Source: Cognatishimia sp. 1_MG-2023
GTDB lineage: Bacteria > Pseudomonadota > Alphaproteobacteria > Rhodobacterales > Rhodobacteraceae
Reading direction: 5' to 3'
Assembly (NCBI RefSeq): GCF_030548175.1
Contig: NZ_JAUORX010000002.1
Coordinates: 62,001 to 126,000, forward strand
Length of the DNA stretch: 64,000 nucleotides
Of this stretch, positions 48,772 through 58,243 are shown piece after piece (position 1 is the stretch's first letter; each line of letters begins with the position of its first letter). Under the pieces are notes generated by a model. That model was not told the origin of the DNA, did no database searches, and saw only the letters and a list, made by a program, of their open reading frames with translations. A program made the position numbers and the translations under genes.

Positions 48772-50205
48772 TTATCCTACTGTGGGTTCATAAATGTGAG
48801 CTGGCAAGTCATAGCCCCACATGCGGAACCGTTCTGAGAAGTGGCTACGAACACCGGTTGCGGTGTAGTGGCCAATAATTTTGTTTTCAGGTGTTAGGCC
48901 GGTGCGCTGGAAACGGAAGATTTCTTGCATGGAAATAACATCGCCTTCCATTCCGGTGATTTCCGTGATCGACGTCATGCGGCGCGAACCGTCCTGCAAA
49001 CGCGATGCCTGTACAATCAAGTTTACAGCAGAGGAGATTTGAGACCGTACCGCCTTGAGCGGCATCTCAATCCCAGCCATTGCAATCATGTTTTCTAAAC
49101 GCGAGACGCCATCACGTGCGGAGTTGGCGTGAATCGTTGTCATTGACCCATCGTGGCCGGTGTTCATGGCTTGCAGCATATCAATAACTTCTTCGCCACG
49201 GGTCTCACCAACGATGATGCGGTCTGGACGCATCCGCAAAGCGTTTTTCAAGCAATCCCGCGGGGATACTTCGCCTTTTCCCTCGACATTCGGCGGACGG
49301 CTTTCCATTCGGCCAACATGCGTTTGCTGCAGCTGAAGTTCCGCTGTGTCTTCGATTGTAAGAATACGTTCGGCGTTGTCGATGAATGAGGACAGAGCGT
49401 TTAGAGTTGTGGTTTTACCAGAACCAGTACCACCTGAAACGATGACGTTGAGCCGTGTCGCAACTGCGGCTTGCAGGTATGCTGCCATCTCTTCGGAAAA
49501 GGCACCAAAGTTAACCAGGTCATCAATGCCAAGTTTGTCTTTTTTAAACTTACGAATTGAAACCAGAGAACCATCAACCGCAATTGGTGGAACCATTGCG
49601 TTGAAACGCGAACCGTCTGCTAAGCGTGCATCGACATATGGATTGGATTCATCAACACGGCGGCCAACTGCGGAAACGATCTTATCAATAATCCGCAAAA
49701 GGTGTTTTTCGTCCTTGAACGTGATGTCAGTGAGTTCAAGTTTACCGGAGCGTTCCACGAAAATCTGCTGCGGACCATTCACCAGAATATCGTTCACGGA
49801 GTCATCTTGCAGCAAGGTCTCTAGTGGACCTAAACCCGTAACTTCGTTGTAAAGTTCTTTGAAAAGCTGATCGCGCTCTTGACGGTTTAGGACGATTGCA
49901 CGCTCTTGTAGCACCTCAGTTGAAATCGAAGTGATTTCACTGCGCAAGTCCGCCTCGCTAGCCTTTTCAAGTGCCGCAAGGTTCAAGTTGTCCAGCAACT
50001 CGCGATGTAGCTCTAGCTTAATCTCTGCAAGCCGCTCTTTCCGTTTGCGATCTTTATCACTGGCAGAAGCTTTTGCACGCTCCAGCTTTACCGGTTTACG
50101 TAGTGTAACGCTTTCGGCTGCGGGAGCCGCAGCTGTTGGCGCAACTGGCGCGGTCTTGGCTTGGACTGGATTGGCCTTTGCGTCTTTTTTGTATCTGCTA
50201 AACAT
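48772..50205 (-). CDS. cpaF: Tad/Flp pilus ATPase CpaF (TadA)
   Basis: 477 residues from ATG 50205 (GGGAAAAA upstream; longer frame not conserved). N-terminal alanine-rich and charged tail, then the secretion-ATPase core: [33 protein letters not shown], Walker [29 protein letters not shown] (Asp box), [14 protein letters not shown] (Walker B), and TTIHANS (His box). It hydrolyses ATP to polymerise the Flp pilus. It follows cpaE by 10 bases. Confidence 0.95.
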   Translation of the reverse strand: MFSRYKKDAKANPVQAKTAPVAPTAAAPAAESVTLRKPVKLERAKASASDKDRKRKERLAEIKLELHRELLDNLNLAALEKASEADLRSEITSISTEVLQERAIVLNRQERDQLFKELYNEVTGLGPLETLLQDDSVNDILVNGPQQIFVERSGKLELTDITFKDEKHLLRIIDKIVSAVGRRVDESNPYVDARLADGSRFNAMVPPIAVDGSLVSIRKFKKDKLGIDDLVNFGAFSEEMAAYLQAAVATRLNVIVSGGTGSGKTTTLNALSSFIDNAERILTIEDTAELQLQQTHVGRMESRPPNVEGKGEVSPRDCLKNALRMRPDRIIVGETRGEEVIDMLQAMNTGHDGSMTTIHANSARDGVSRLENMIAMAGIEMPLKAVRSQISSAVNLIVQASRLQDGSRRMTSITEITGMEGDVISMQEIFRFQRTGLTPENKIIGHYTATGVRSHFSERFRMWGYDLPAHIYEPTVG

Positions 50206-50215
50206 TGTTTTTCCC

Positions 50216-51487
50216 TTAAGCCGCTTGGCTGCTATCTTCGTCGAGCTCAAAGAGGGACTGCGCGAGTTTCGCGATCTCTTTTCGAAGCGGGTTCTTTGAG
50301 GCCAGTTGTGCAAGTGGTTGACCGTGATCTTCGCTTTGCATCACTTGCTTTCCACCGTCTGGCAGAAGGACGTCAATCGAGATACCAAGGCTTTCGGCCA
50401 TGCGTTTTACACGGGCTTTACCGGATAGGTCCGTAAATTTTGGTGCGCGGTTCAAGACGTAGCGTAGCTTTTCAAACGGCAAATCTTCTGCCTGAAGCGC
50501 CCGCTTCATCCGCATTGTATTTTGCGCCGAACGCATATCAATTTCGAGCGTTGCGAAATACACATGCGACTTTGTTAGAACGGTTTCTGTCCACTGAACG
50601 ACCGTGGTAGGCATATCAACCACAACAAAATCAAAGTGTCGGGATGCCACATCTAAGATCCGCTCGACGTCTTCATTGGTGATCAAATCCAGCGGTAGAA
50701 TGTCGGTTGGCGCGGTTAATACGTTTAGCTTGTCATCATATTTCTGTAGCGCTTGAGCAAAGCTATCGCTGTCCATGCTTTCGGTATCAGTAAGCAATTC
50801 GTAAACAGCATCCCGACGAGAAAGATCTAGATAGGTCGACGTCGATCCAAATTGTAAGTCGAAATCAATCAAGCAAACTGACGGTGGCTTATCTTTAGAA
50901 ACAGTTGCGAGTTCCCAGGCCAGATTTACCGCAAGAGTTGTAGAGCCAGATCCACCTGACAGCCCATGGGTCGCAATGATTACACCTTGTGCATGCGGAG
51001 CGCCTGTTGGAATCGTAACTTGTTGCGTCGGCGCTTCTTGCTCAACAGGGGCTGGGGTTTCGGATTCCTCTGCTGTCGGAGCTTTTCGAATAGCCTCTAC
51101 GACCTCTAGCAGCTCGCCAGATGGGGGTGGGTAGGGGATAAACTCATCCGCACCCATGCGCAGTAGTTGATGCAATAGGGATGGGGTCACGTCTTCAGCA
51201 ATCAAAAGGGTCCGTATGCCTTTTTCTTTTGCTGCAATAACTATTCTTTTCAGGACTTCTGGATCATCTTCATCCAAGTCATCGATCGCCAAAGCAATGA
51301 ATTCAAGATCGTTGGCTTCAGGCTGGTCGAAGAACTGCAACGCATCCTCGAAACCAAGGTCGCCCCATTGTTCGCCCATGACCTCTTCCATGTCGACAAT
51401 CAAAAGATCGAAGTTCTGCACATCACGACAGACCGTGCAGGCCAAGATCGCGTTGGGATCAGTTTCGATTTTCATACTACTCGTCAT
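50216..51487 (-). CDS. cpaE: Tad localisation protein CpaE/TadZ
   Basis: 423 residues from ATG 51487 (AAGGA 10 bases upstream; a GTG at 51496 is possible). N-terminal receiver-like pseudo domain (LLIVDMEEVMGEQW, LEFIALAIDDLDEDDPEVLKRIVIAAKEKGIRTLLIAEDV), then a MinD/ParA-type ATPase from about residue 170: GVIIATHGLSGGSGSTTLAVNLA, a variant P-loop whose GKST lysine position is serine, then VCLIDFDLQFGSTSTYLDL and FVVVDMPTTVVQWTE. It places the Tad machine at the pole in relatives. It probably has its own promoter after the ompA terminator. Confidence 0.88.
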   Translation of the reverse strand: MTSSMKIETDPNAILACTVCRDVQNFDLLIVDMEEVMGEQWGDLGFEDALQFFDQPEANDLEFIALAIDDLDEDDPEVLKRIVIAAKEKGIRTLLIAEDVTPSLLHQLLRMGADEFIPYPPPSGELLEVVEAIRKAPTAEESETPAPVEQEAPTQQVTIPTGAPHAQGVIIATHGLSGGSGSTTLAVNLAWELATVSKDKPPSVCLIDFDLQFGSTSTYLDLSRRDAVYELLTDTESMDSDSFAQALQKYDDKLNVLTAPTDILPLDLITNEDVERILDVASRHFDFVVVDMPTTVVQWTETVLTKSHVYFATLEIDMRSAQNTMRMKRALQAEDLPFEKLRYVLNRAPKFTDLSGKARVKRMAESLGISIDVLLPDGGKQVMQSEDHGQPLAQLASKNPLRKEIAKLAQSLFELDEDSSQAA

Positions 51488-51726
51488 AGCCTTCACATCC
51501 TTAGACGTTGACTGCCCCTATACCGATCTCAGTTTGGCCGGTTTCTTTGGAGCTGCCTGTATCCGACTCGGGTGGGATACAATCATCCTGATGGAAGATT
51601 TGTGACGCCCAAGTTGGGCGAGAATTGGGCTAAAAAGCCGTAATTGTGCGGTATGCTGCGACTTTTAGGTGGCAAATGGCTTGTTAGTGCTGATTTGGAG
51701 ACAATAAACTTCGTTCTAAAACCAAA

Positions 51727-51750
51727 AAGACCCACAAAGTTGCGGGCCTT
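51727..51750 (-). terminator. Terminator after the OmpA-like gene
   Basis: Read on the - strand, AAGGCCCGCAA and TTGTGGGTCTT (two G-T pairs) form an 11-bp stem around CT followed by a T-run, 30 bases past the ompA-like stop. It splits the Tad locus into at least two transcripts. Confidence 0.7.
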
Positions 51751-51779
51751 TTGTGTGATTATAGCTTGGTAAAAGTCGT

Positions 51780-52433
51780 TTATTCGCTACTGTTAATCGT
51801 AGGAACTGCACCCGTTGGTAGGGGAACGGCACTTGCAACGTATTCGCGGTAGATTACCTGAGCGTACTTCCCATCTAGAACATTTGGATGCGCATCTACG
51901 AAACCAGATACCTCTGTAATCGTACGGCGGTTTTTACGCTCACGCTCTTGAGTATTGATCAGCGGCTGTGTTTCACCGAATGAAACAACAGCTTCTAGGC
52001 GGCTGCGGCTAATACCCTGGCTGCTTAGATACGCAACAACAGCGCGCGCACGTCTTAGCCCCAATGACTTGTTATACTGTTGGGAACCAACAGCATCAGT
52101 GTGGCCAAAGACCCGGAAACGTACTTCTGGGAATTGTTTGATCCAGTCGGCTTGACGGCGAAGTGTGGCCCGTGAATTTTCATCCAGCTGTGCTGAATTG
52201 AATTCAAAGTTTACGGTGTTTGTCACTTCGTCAGCAAAACGATTTGCTAGGTTGATCGTATAGCTTTTGCTGCCATTTTGGATCGCTAAGTTGTTTGTTG
52301 TCGCCGCACCGAACGTCCCATGTGCATCAACATTTGCTCCAGCTTCTTGAAAGATAGTTGGAAAGGTTGAATTGGCGTCGTCACAGGCCGCTAGACCTGT
52401 GCACAAGAGCAGTGCCTTTAAACCATTGTTCAT
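51780..52433 (-). CDS. OmpA-family lipoprotein in the Tad locus
   Basis: 217 residues from ATG 52433 (GAGGAG 7 bases upstream; ATG 52439 is also possible). Lipobox GLAAC is near residue 16. A C-terminal OmpA/MotB peptidoglycan-binding domain follows: FEFNSAQLDENSRATLRRQADWIKQFPEVRFRVFGHTDAVGSQQYNKSLGLRRARAVVAYLSSQGI. It would anchor the secretin complex to peptidoglycan in the periplasm. It lies 15 bases after cpaC. Confidence 0.88.
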   Translation of the reverse strand: MNNGLKALLLCTGLAACDDANSTFPTIFQEAGANVDAHGTFGAATTNNLAIQNGSKSYTINLANRFADEVTNTVNFEFNSAQLDENSRATLRRQADWIKQFPEVRFRVFGHTDAVGSQQYNKSLGLRRARAVVAYLSSQGISRSRLEAVVSFGETQPLINTQERERKNRRTITEVSGFVDAHPNVLDGKYAQVIYREYVASAVPLPTGAVPTINSSE

Positions 52434-52448
52434 TTGCATACTCCTCAA

Positions 52449-53861
52449 TTACTCCAGCACGTAGCCATATGCGCCGCCAAAGTCTTGTTTGGCTACTTCA
52501 CCGGCTGCACCGCGCAAGCGCTTATTGTCTTTGGAGATTTGCCCGAATAGGAACAGGTCCTTTTCTGACGGTGGTTTCACACGATCAGTGGGCAATGCAA
52601 TAGCTTCGCCACGTGTAGGCGTCACAAGGTGAGCTGTAATGATGATGACCAACTCACTTTGGTTCCGCTGATAGTCGGCACTGCGGAATAGCGCACCTAG
52701 GACCGGTATGTCGCCAAGCCAAGGGATTTGCGAATTCAGATCTTGGAAGTCGTCCTTTAGCAAGCCCGCAATTGCAAAGCTTTCACCGTCGCGAAGTTCA
52801 ACGGTTGTTGACGTCTTGCGCGAAGAGAAGGCGTTGATGGTAAACGTGCCGTCTGTAAATCCGTTTGCGACGTCCAGTGCAGATACCTCAGAGTTAAGCT
52901 CGAGGTTGATCAGGTCGCCATCGATAACACGAGGAACAAATTGTAAGCTAACGCCAAACGGTTTGAATTCAACGGAGATTTTGCCGTCGTCCTGTGCTAC
53001 AGGGACAGGATATTCACCACCAGCATGAAAAGTAGCCTGCTGTCCAGAAAGGGCAATCAAGTTTGGCTCTGCTAGTGAGCGAACCATGCCACGTGTTTCA
53101 AGCGCTTCCAGAAGTACGTTGAGCTGGATGGCCCCAGCATTAATCCCAAATTGGAATGCGCCAAGCGATCCGGCTTTCAGAGCGATGGGGTCCCCGTCAG
53201 CTAAGGCTTGAGCATTTCCAGGGGCAAGATAAGTCCCTGTGCTTAAACCGTTTCCGTTCACGGTACCGTTCAGAGAAGCACCCAGAGCTTTGGAAACAGA
53301 ACGTTCCATTTCAGCAAACCGGACTTTAAGTTGAACTTGCTGCACGCCGCCGACAGTCATCAAGTTTGAGACCCGCTCAGGAGCATACCGCTCTGCTAAA
53401 TCAAGCGCCCGCTGCAAGCGCTGCGAACTTGATACTGTTCCAGAAAGAACAATCCCATCGTTCGCTGTCCGCACATCAATCTTCTCGTTCGGAAGAACCT
53501 GCTGCAGCCGCTCTTTGAATTCACTGATGTCAGCCGCGACACGAACATTTACATTCGTGATAAGTTGGCCTGACGCATCGAGTAAGGTTAGCGTTGTCGT
53601 GCCTGGTGATTTGCCCAGAACGTAGATTGTTCGATCCGACAAAGTCGAGATGTCAGCGATTGCTGGGTTGGCAATGCTCAATTCTGCGAATGGGGTATCA
53701 CTTTCAACCACAACGGCGCGGTTCATAGGAACACTTAATAGCGATCCTGTTCCATTTCGCACCACGCGCAAGGTTTCTGCTACCAAAAAATTGCTAGCAA
53801 CTGGTGATACTGCGACGGTCATTCCCAATAGGGCCGCCTTGATAATTCTACGATAATTCAT
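52449..53861 (-). CDS. cpaC: Tad secretin CpaC (RcpA)
   Basis: 470 residues from ATG 53861 (AGGCAGG upstream), signal peptide ending about residue 29 (NFLVAE). N-terminal pilus-N domain (ETLRVVRNGTGSLLSVPMNRAVVVESDTPFAELSIANPAIADI), a BON-like middle (EFKERLQQVLPNEKIDVRTANDGIVLSGTVSSSQRLQRAL), and the secretin core (RSLAEPNLIALSGQQATFHAGGEYPVPV, VELRDGESFAIAGLLKDD, IPWLGDIPVLGALFRSADYQRNQSELVIIITAHLV). It forms the outer-membrane pore for the Flp pilus. Confidence 0.94.
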   Translation of the reverse strand: MNYRRIIKAALLGMTVAVSPVASNFLVAETLRVVRNGTGSLLSVPMNRAVVVESDTPFAELSIANPAIADISTLSDRTIYVLGKSPGTTTLTLLDASGQLITNVNVRVAADISEFKERLQQVLPNEKIDVRTANDGIVLSGTVSSSQRLQRALDLAERYAPERVSNLMTVGGVQQVQLKVRFAEMERSVSKALGASLNGTVNGNGLSTGTYLAPGNAQALADGDPIALKAGSLGAFQFGINAGAIQLNVLLEALETRGMVRSLAEPNLIALSGQQATFHAGGEYPVPVAQDDGKISVEFKPFGVSLQFVPRVIDGDLINLELNSEVSALDVANGFTDGTFTINAFSSRKTSTTVELRDGESFAIAGLLKDDFQDLNSQIPWLGDIPVLGALFRSADYQRNQSELVIIITAHLVTPTRGEAIALPTDRVKPPSEKDLFLFGQISKDNKRLRGAAGEVAKQDFGGAYGYVLE

Positions 53862-54009
53862 GTGACCTGCCTCTCCGATCACGCCTCGGGTACGGATCTT
53901 TTCGTCCGCGTTCCGGTCAATGTGCGCCAATTTACATTTTATTGCAAGAATCAAAGGGTTCGCAGGCCCAATGCATGTGGAAGTCGAGCAACAGTATTTA
54001 GAAACGAAT

Positions 54010-54033
54010 ATGCGCCCCACGGTGGAGGCGCAT
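54010..54033. terminator. Hairpin between cpaB and cpaC
   Basis: ATGCGCC and GGCGCAT pair perfectly with a partly paired CCACGGTGGA interior. No T-run follows in the gene direction, so it may be an attenuator or processing site rather than a full stop. Confidence 0.4.
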
Positions 54034-54053
54034 CTCTAACCTACTGATTAGGT

Positions 54054-54914
54054 TTAGTTTGAGCAGGGAATGGCTATCTCTACAACTTCTGCACCACGAC
54101 GTGTCTTAATGGTGCAAACCTTCTCAACTTCACGTGCTTCGACGACTTTTTCTTCTCGAACAATGCCTAGAAGAGTGGATTGATCAACTTCGATTGCTTC
54201 GGCAACGGTGTCATCAAGAGCGCCTACAAGAGCGAGCGACAACCGACCTGAATTCTGGGCTTGAGCCAATGCAGCTACTTGTTGGGGTTCGACCGCCACT
54301 GTCACGGTGCGCGCGATTGTTCCATGGACGCCTTCAACATTTGTGTTTTGGTCGATTGCAACTAGGTGGACACCGGCTTGAATAAGTCTTGTGAAGTTAT
54401 TGCTACCTTCGTCGTCGCTACGTTCGGCCGAGCCTGTCCAATACACGTCTACTCGATCACCCGGGCGCAGAAACCCTGAAACACCACTAGCAACGTCAAC
54501 TCGGATTGCAAATGCACGCATTCCCTTTTCCAGCTGGGTAGTCAGGCCGGCATTTTCCCCCGGTTCCGTGATTTTTATCGCCATGATTGGCTCGCCAGGT
54601 TCCATGGGCCGGATAACAAGACGTGGCTTTGCGTTGTCGCTTGGAAACAGTTCTTCCTTAGTCAAGAAAACGCCTTTTGGCATCGAATTGTTAGGCCACT
54701 TGATCGCTACGACCTGTTCTGGATCAAGCTTTTGTCCGTATTTCATCGACGCATTGGCGACAAAAATATCTGTTGTTTCGATCACTGGTTTGCGTGATTG
54801 GCGTTCTTTATCCAATGCTGATTGATATTGCCCGACGTAATTTTGCGCCATATGGACGGCGAAACCGGCGAGGCCGAGGCCGACAAGTAAAACGGCTAAA
54901 AACATTGCTCGCAT
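54054..54914 (-). CDS. cpaB: Flp pilus assembly protein CpaB (RcpC)
   Basis: 286 residues from ATG 54914 (GAGGT 8 bases upstream). One N-terminal membrane segment (AMFLAVLLVGLGLAGFAVHMAQ), then an SAF domain (TTDIFVANASMKYGQKLDPEQVVAIKWPNNSMPKGVF, RPMEPGEPIMAIKI) and RcpC/CpaB domain (LEKGMRAFAIRVDVASGVSGFLRPGDRVDVYWTG, IARTVTVAVEPQQVAALAQAQNSGRLSLALV). It works with the secretin in the periplasm. Separated from cpaC by 192 bases holding a hairpin. Confidence 0.93.
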   Translation of the reverse strand: MRAMFLAVLLVGLGLAGFAVHMAQNYVGQYQSALDKERQSRKPVIETTDIFVANASMKYGQKLDPEQVVAIKWPNNSMPKGVFLTKEELFPSDNAKPRLVIRPMEPGEPIMAIKITEPGENAGLTTQLEKGMRAFAIRVDVASGVSGFLRPGDRVDVYWTGSAERSDDEGSNNFTRLIQAGVHLVAIDQNTNVEGVHGTIARTVTVAVEPQQVAALAQAQNSGRLSLALVGALDDTVAEAIEVDQSTLLGIVREEKVVEAREVEKVCTIKTRRGAEVVEIAIPCSN

Positions 54915-55030
54915 GATCTTTACCTCAGTTGTTTCTGTGCATTGCACTAGATTTACTAGCCATTCTAGGTGCGAAGTTTGGCTTAAATAAGATGATTTCT
55001 GGGCTTATTCAGAGCTAATATTATGCGACG

Positions 55031-55237
55031 TTAGCTTCCTGTGGCTTCCGGGATAACGCGAGCAGCATCTTGCGTTTCGATGGCATTGACAGCTGAGCCT
55101 GCTAATTGTGCGGTATGCAAGCTAACCGCTGTGCTGACTGCAACGGCCAAGCCAACTAGGGCGGCAACAAGAACTATCCAATCTACAGTGACCGCGCCGT
55201 TATCGTCTCTAAGAAATTTACTAAACTGATTACGCAT
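55031..55237 (-). CDS. Flp-like type IVb pilin, copy 2
   Basis: 68 residues from ATG 55237 (GGAGGT 7-8 bases upstream). A short basic leader (MRNQFSKFLRDDNG) is followed by AVTVDWIVLVAALVGLAVAVSTAV, a hydrophobic pilin helix. Prepilin cleavage is expected after the glycine (NG/AVTVDW). Position +5 is Asp and +6 Trp, instead of the Glu-Tyr pair of classic Flp pilins. It lies between the other pilin and cpaB. Confidence 0.8.
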   Translation of the reverse strand: MRNQFSKFLRDDNGAVTVDWIVLVAALVGLAVAVSTAVSLHTAQLAGSAVNAIETQDAARVIPEATGS

Positions 55238-55320
55238 CGGATGACCTCCAATCAACAAGGTGCGACCTAACCATTTTTGCTACTGCGTGTTGTAGAAGCG
55301 AATGGGGAGCTACCTGAAAA

Positions 55321-55346
55321 AAGGCGCACCAATTTAGGTGCGCCTT
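55321..55346 (-). terminator. Terminator after pilin copy 1
   Basis: AAGGCGCACC and GGTGCGCCTT, perfect 10-bp arms, loop AATTTA, followed by TTTTTT in the pilin direction, 28 bases past its stop. It allows strong expression of the first pilin alone. Confidence 0.88.
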
Positions 55347-55374
55347 CTGCTATCTTCGCTATGCGAAGCGGAAA

Positions 55375-55599
55375 TTAAGAGCCGCTTGCAGTCGTTGACA
55401 GTGCAGTGATGTCACCGGCGTGGTTTGTGGACTCTGCGCCAACAACGTCATCAATCGTACCTGCAAGTGTCGCAGTCTGTGTTTGGATGCCAGAGTACGC
55501 TGCTACTGCAAGACCAACAACTGCCGCTGTAAGAACAACCCAGTCAACTGTTACTGCGCCGTTTTCGTCTTTGCGGAAGTTTTTGATAAAGTTCATCAT
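55375..55599 (-). CDS. Flp-like type IVb pilin, copy 1
   Basis: 74 residues from ATG 55599 (GAGGGACATACC upstream). Leader MMNFIKNFRKDENG then AVTVDWVVLTAAVVGLAVAAYSGI; the same G/AVTVDW processing site as copy 2. The tail (VVGAESTNHAGDITALSTTASGS) is small and polar. It is the first gene of the locus and has its own terminator, so it is probably the major pilin subunit (inference). Confidence 0.82.
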   Translation of the reverse strand: MMNFIKNFRKDENGAVTVDWVVLTAAVVGLAVAAYSGIQTQTATLAGTIDDVVGAESTNHAGDITALSTTASGS

Positions 55600-55966
55600 G
55601 GTATGTCCCTCCATAGGATCATTTGAATTTCAGTTTTCACCGTGTCGAGCCCTGAGTGGCCGTCTCTCTCTGTTGGCCTGTTCTCGACTTGGTATGAGCA
55701 TATATAGCCCTTAGAATGGGGCACGATTTGGGCAGGAATGGTGCGATTTCTAGCGCATTAACTTTTATGGCAAGGAATTTCATAAGGCATTGAAAGTAAA
55801 TGATTTTAATAATTAATAAATTTGCATTTTATGTTTGGAGCCAAATTATAACAGTAATATTTCCACCCTAAGGAGAGCTTTTTGGGCCTAAAACTGCCTT
55901 TGGTGAGAGTGATTTGCAGACATTGATAGTGGAATCCTGTATTTAGCTGGTAGAGCAGTCCAAAAA
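55600..55966. other. Divergent intergenic region between pilin copy 1 and the lytic transglycosylase
   Basis: 367 bases without a gene, clearly AT-rich around 55760-55870. It should hold the promoters of the pilin and of the divergent transglycosylase; I could not assign a specific sigma-factor site with confidence. Confidence 0.65.
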
Positions 55967-56833
55967 ATGTTGGTTAAAATGACCACTCGTCCTTTTTTAG
56001 TAATATGCGTTGCGATTTTCTTAGGATTCGGGCCGTCCAATGCGGTTTCTCAAGAGAAAACGCCAAAGCCTTTCCCGGAATTTGAAGCAAAACGTCTTAA
56101 GCCACCTTCAAAAGGGGCGACGAAACGCATTCAGGTCCAAATAAAAGAACGCGCGAATCCTGCCGTTGCGCCTATTCATCCTCAAGCAACAGATGATTCC
56201 GAATTATCTAAAGCAATTGCAGAGGCGGGCATAACGAGTGCAACACCAACAGATTGGTTTTGGGCAGAGCTTGACGACTCGCTAGAAAATATGGGCCCCG
56301 GCCGTCTTGATGATGCGCTTAGTCTGGTGAATTCCAGCGCAGCGCAGTCTTCTTTATCAAGCCCTCGCCTGCAGGATCTTCAAGACATTGTGCAACGTTT
56401 TGGCCGAGATATTTTGATCGCCAGCGTCGGGACAAAGGTATCACCAGCATTAGCGCTTGCCGTTATATATGTAGAGTCTTCTGGCAATCCTTCAGCGGTT
56501 AGCTCTGCTGGGGCCCAAGGGTTAATGCAACTTGTTCCCGCTACTGCAGCTCGCTTCGAAGTGGCGAATGCCTTGGATGCTGCGGACAATATTAAGGGCG
56601 GTATTCGCTTCTTAGATACATTGATGAGCAAATATAACGATGATCCAATAGTCGTTCTTGCTGCCTATAACGCAGGTGAGGGCGCCGTGCGCGATCATGG
56701 CGGTGTGCCGCCTTTTCCTGAAACACGCTTATATGTCCCCAAAGTTCTCAATGCATATAAGGTCGCGCGCGGGCTATGTATAACCCCGCCCTTGCTACTA
56801 AGCGATGGATGCGTCTTTGCGGCGATGAACTGA
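55967..56833 (+). CDS. Lytic transglycosylase domain protein
   Basis: 288 residues from ATG 55967 (weak ribosome site). Signal peptide to about residue 28, a proline/charged linker, then an SLT domain: ALALAVIYVESSGNPSAVSSAGAQGLMQLVPATAARF with catalytic E170, and VVLAAYNAGEGAVRDHGGVPPFPETRLYVPKVL. It cleaves peptidoglycan glycan strands in the periplasm. Being divergent from the Tad operon, it may open the wall for pilus assembly (inference). Confidence 0.9.
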   Translation: MLVKMTTRPFLVICVAIFLGFGPSNAVSQEKTPKPFPEFEAKRLKPPSKGATKRIQVQIKERANPAVAPIHPQATDDSELSKAIAEAGITSATPTDWFWAELDDSLENMGPGRLDDALSLVNSSAAQSSLSSPRLQDLQDIVQRFGRDILIASVGTKVSPALALAVIYVESSGNPSAVSSAGAQGLMQLVPATAARFEVANALDAADNIKGGIRFLDTLMSKYNDDPIVVLAAYNAGEGAVRDHGGVPPFPETRLYVPKVLNAYKVARGLCITPPLLLSDGCVFAAMN

Positions 56834-56838
56834 TAGAT

Positions 56839-58212
56839 TTAGCAATTCGGAATGTTGACGGCTAAACCTCCAAGAGACGTCTCTTTATATTTCTCATGCA
56901 TATCAGCACCTGTTTGCCGCATCGTTTCAATAACCGAATCCAATGGGACGAAGTGTTCCCCATCGCCACGCAGGGCCAACGATGCTGCGGAAACGGCTTT
57001 GATCGCACCGAGGCCATTGCGTTCGATGCAGGGGACTTGCACCAGCCCTTTAACCGGGTCGCAGGTCATACCAAGGTGATGTTCTAGTGCGATCTCTGCA
57101 GCATTTTCAATTTGCGCAGGCGTTCCACCCATCACAGCACAAAGGCCAGCTGCGGCCATTGCTGACGCTGAACCGACTTCTGCTTGGCAGCCTGCTTCGG
57201 CGCCAGAAATAGACGCGTTGAATTTGACAAGCCCTCCGATCGCGGCGGCAGTTAGTAGAAATTCGTCAATTCTAGACGTGGTTGCCCCTGGCACATGATC
57301 AAGCCAATAACGAATGACAGCTGGTAAAACGCCTGCGGCTCCATTCGTTGGGGCAGTGACCACCTGACCACCTGCAGCATTTTCTTCGTTAACGGCCATG
57401 GCATAGGCACTCATCCAATCATTGATGGTGTGAGGGGCCGATAGGTTCATACCGCGTTCTGCCAATAGGGAATCGTAGATCGGTTTTGCGCGACGACGAA
57501 CCTCTAGCCCGCCTGGCAAAATGCCGTCCGTCCTTAAACCACGTTCGATGCAGGCGTTCATGACATCCCAGATTCGTTTGCAACCCGTCGTCAATTGCGC
57601 GGCACCACCGCGTGAGTGCTCGTTCGCGCGTTTCATGTCGGCAATGGATTTGCCGCTTCGCTCGGCCATTTCAAGCATTTCCAGAGCCGATTTGAATGGG
57701 TAAGGCACTGGAGGGCCTTCATCCGAAGTCTTCCCTTCTTTCAACTCATCTGCGGTAACAACAAACCCGCCGCCAATTGAATAGTATGTTTCCTGTAATA
57801 TGACGTCGCCCTGTTTGTCGGTCGCCATTAGGATCATTCCGTTCGCATGCCCTGAAAGTGCGGGGCCAAAATCGAACAGCAGGTCTGTTTTGGGATTGAA
57901 GCGTAGTGCGGGTAAGTCGATTGGCCGGACTATGCCCTGCGTGTGAATGTCATTCAGTGCGGCGTTTGCCTTGTCATTATCATATGTATCAGGAGAAAAT
58001 CCTGCGAGGCCCAGAATGGTTGCGCGATCTGTTGCGTGCCCAATGCCGGTAAATGCTAATGATCCATGCAAGCTTGCTTTTAGCCCGTGAAATTCGAACG
58101 GGCTTGCGCGCATGAGGTCTAGAAAACGCGCTGCAGCCACCATTGGCCCCATTGTATGAGATGAAGATGGCCCAACACCCACCTTGAACATGTCAAAGAC
58201 TGACAAAAACAT
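56839..58212 (-). CDS. sdaA: L-serine ammonia-lyase (iron-sulfur type)
   Basis: 457 residues, single-chain L-serine dehydratase. FDMFKVGVGPSSSHTMGPMVAA at the start is the SSHT signature; later NEENAAGGQVVTAPTNGAAGVLPAVI and ISGAEAGCQAEVGSASAMAAAGL, with further iron-sulfur cysteines in MTCDPVKGLVQVPCIERN. It deaminates serine to pyruvate. A 22-bp perfect palindrome lies 32 bases upstream of its start. It converges with the transglycosylase gene, 5 bases apart. Confidence 0.95.
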   Translation of the reverse strand: MFLSVFDMFKVGVGPSSSHTMGPMVAAARFLDLMRASPFEFHGLKASLHGSLAFTGIGHATDRATILGLAGFSPDTYDNDKANAALNDIHTQGIVRPIDLPALRFNPKTDLLFDFGPALSGHANGMILMATDKQGDVILQETYYSIGGGFVVTADELKEGKTSDEGPPVPYPFKSALEMLEMAERSGKSIADMKRANEHSRGGAAQLTTGCKRIWDVMNACIERGLRTDGILPGGLEVRRRAKPIYDSLLAERGMNLSAPHTINDWMSAYAMAVNEENAAGGQVVTAPTNGAAGVLPAVIRYWLDHVPGATTSRIDEFLLTAAAIGGLVKFNASISGAEAGCQAEVGSASAMAAAGLCAVMGGTPAQIENAAEIALEHHLGMTCDPVKGLVQVPCIERNGLGAIKAVSAASLALRGDGEHFVPLDSVIETMRQTGADMHEKYKETSLGGLAVNIPNC

Positions 58213-58243
58213 CCGAGTGCTCCTAACTTGGCGTATCTCTTTG

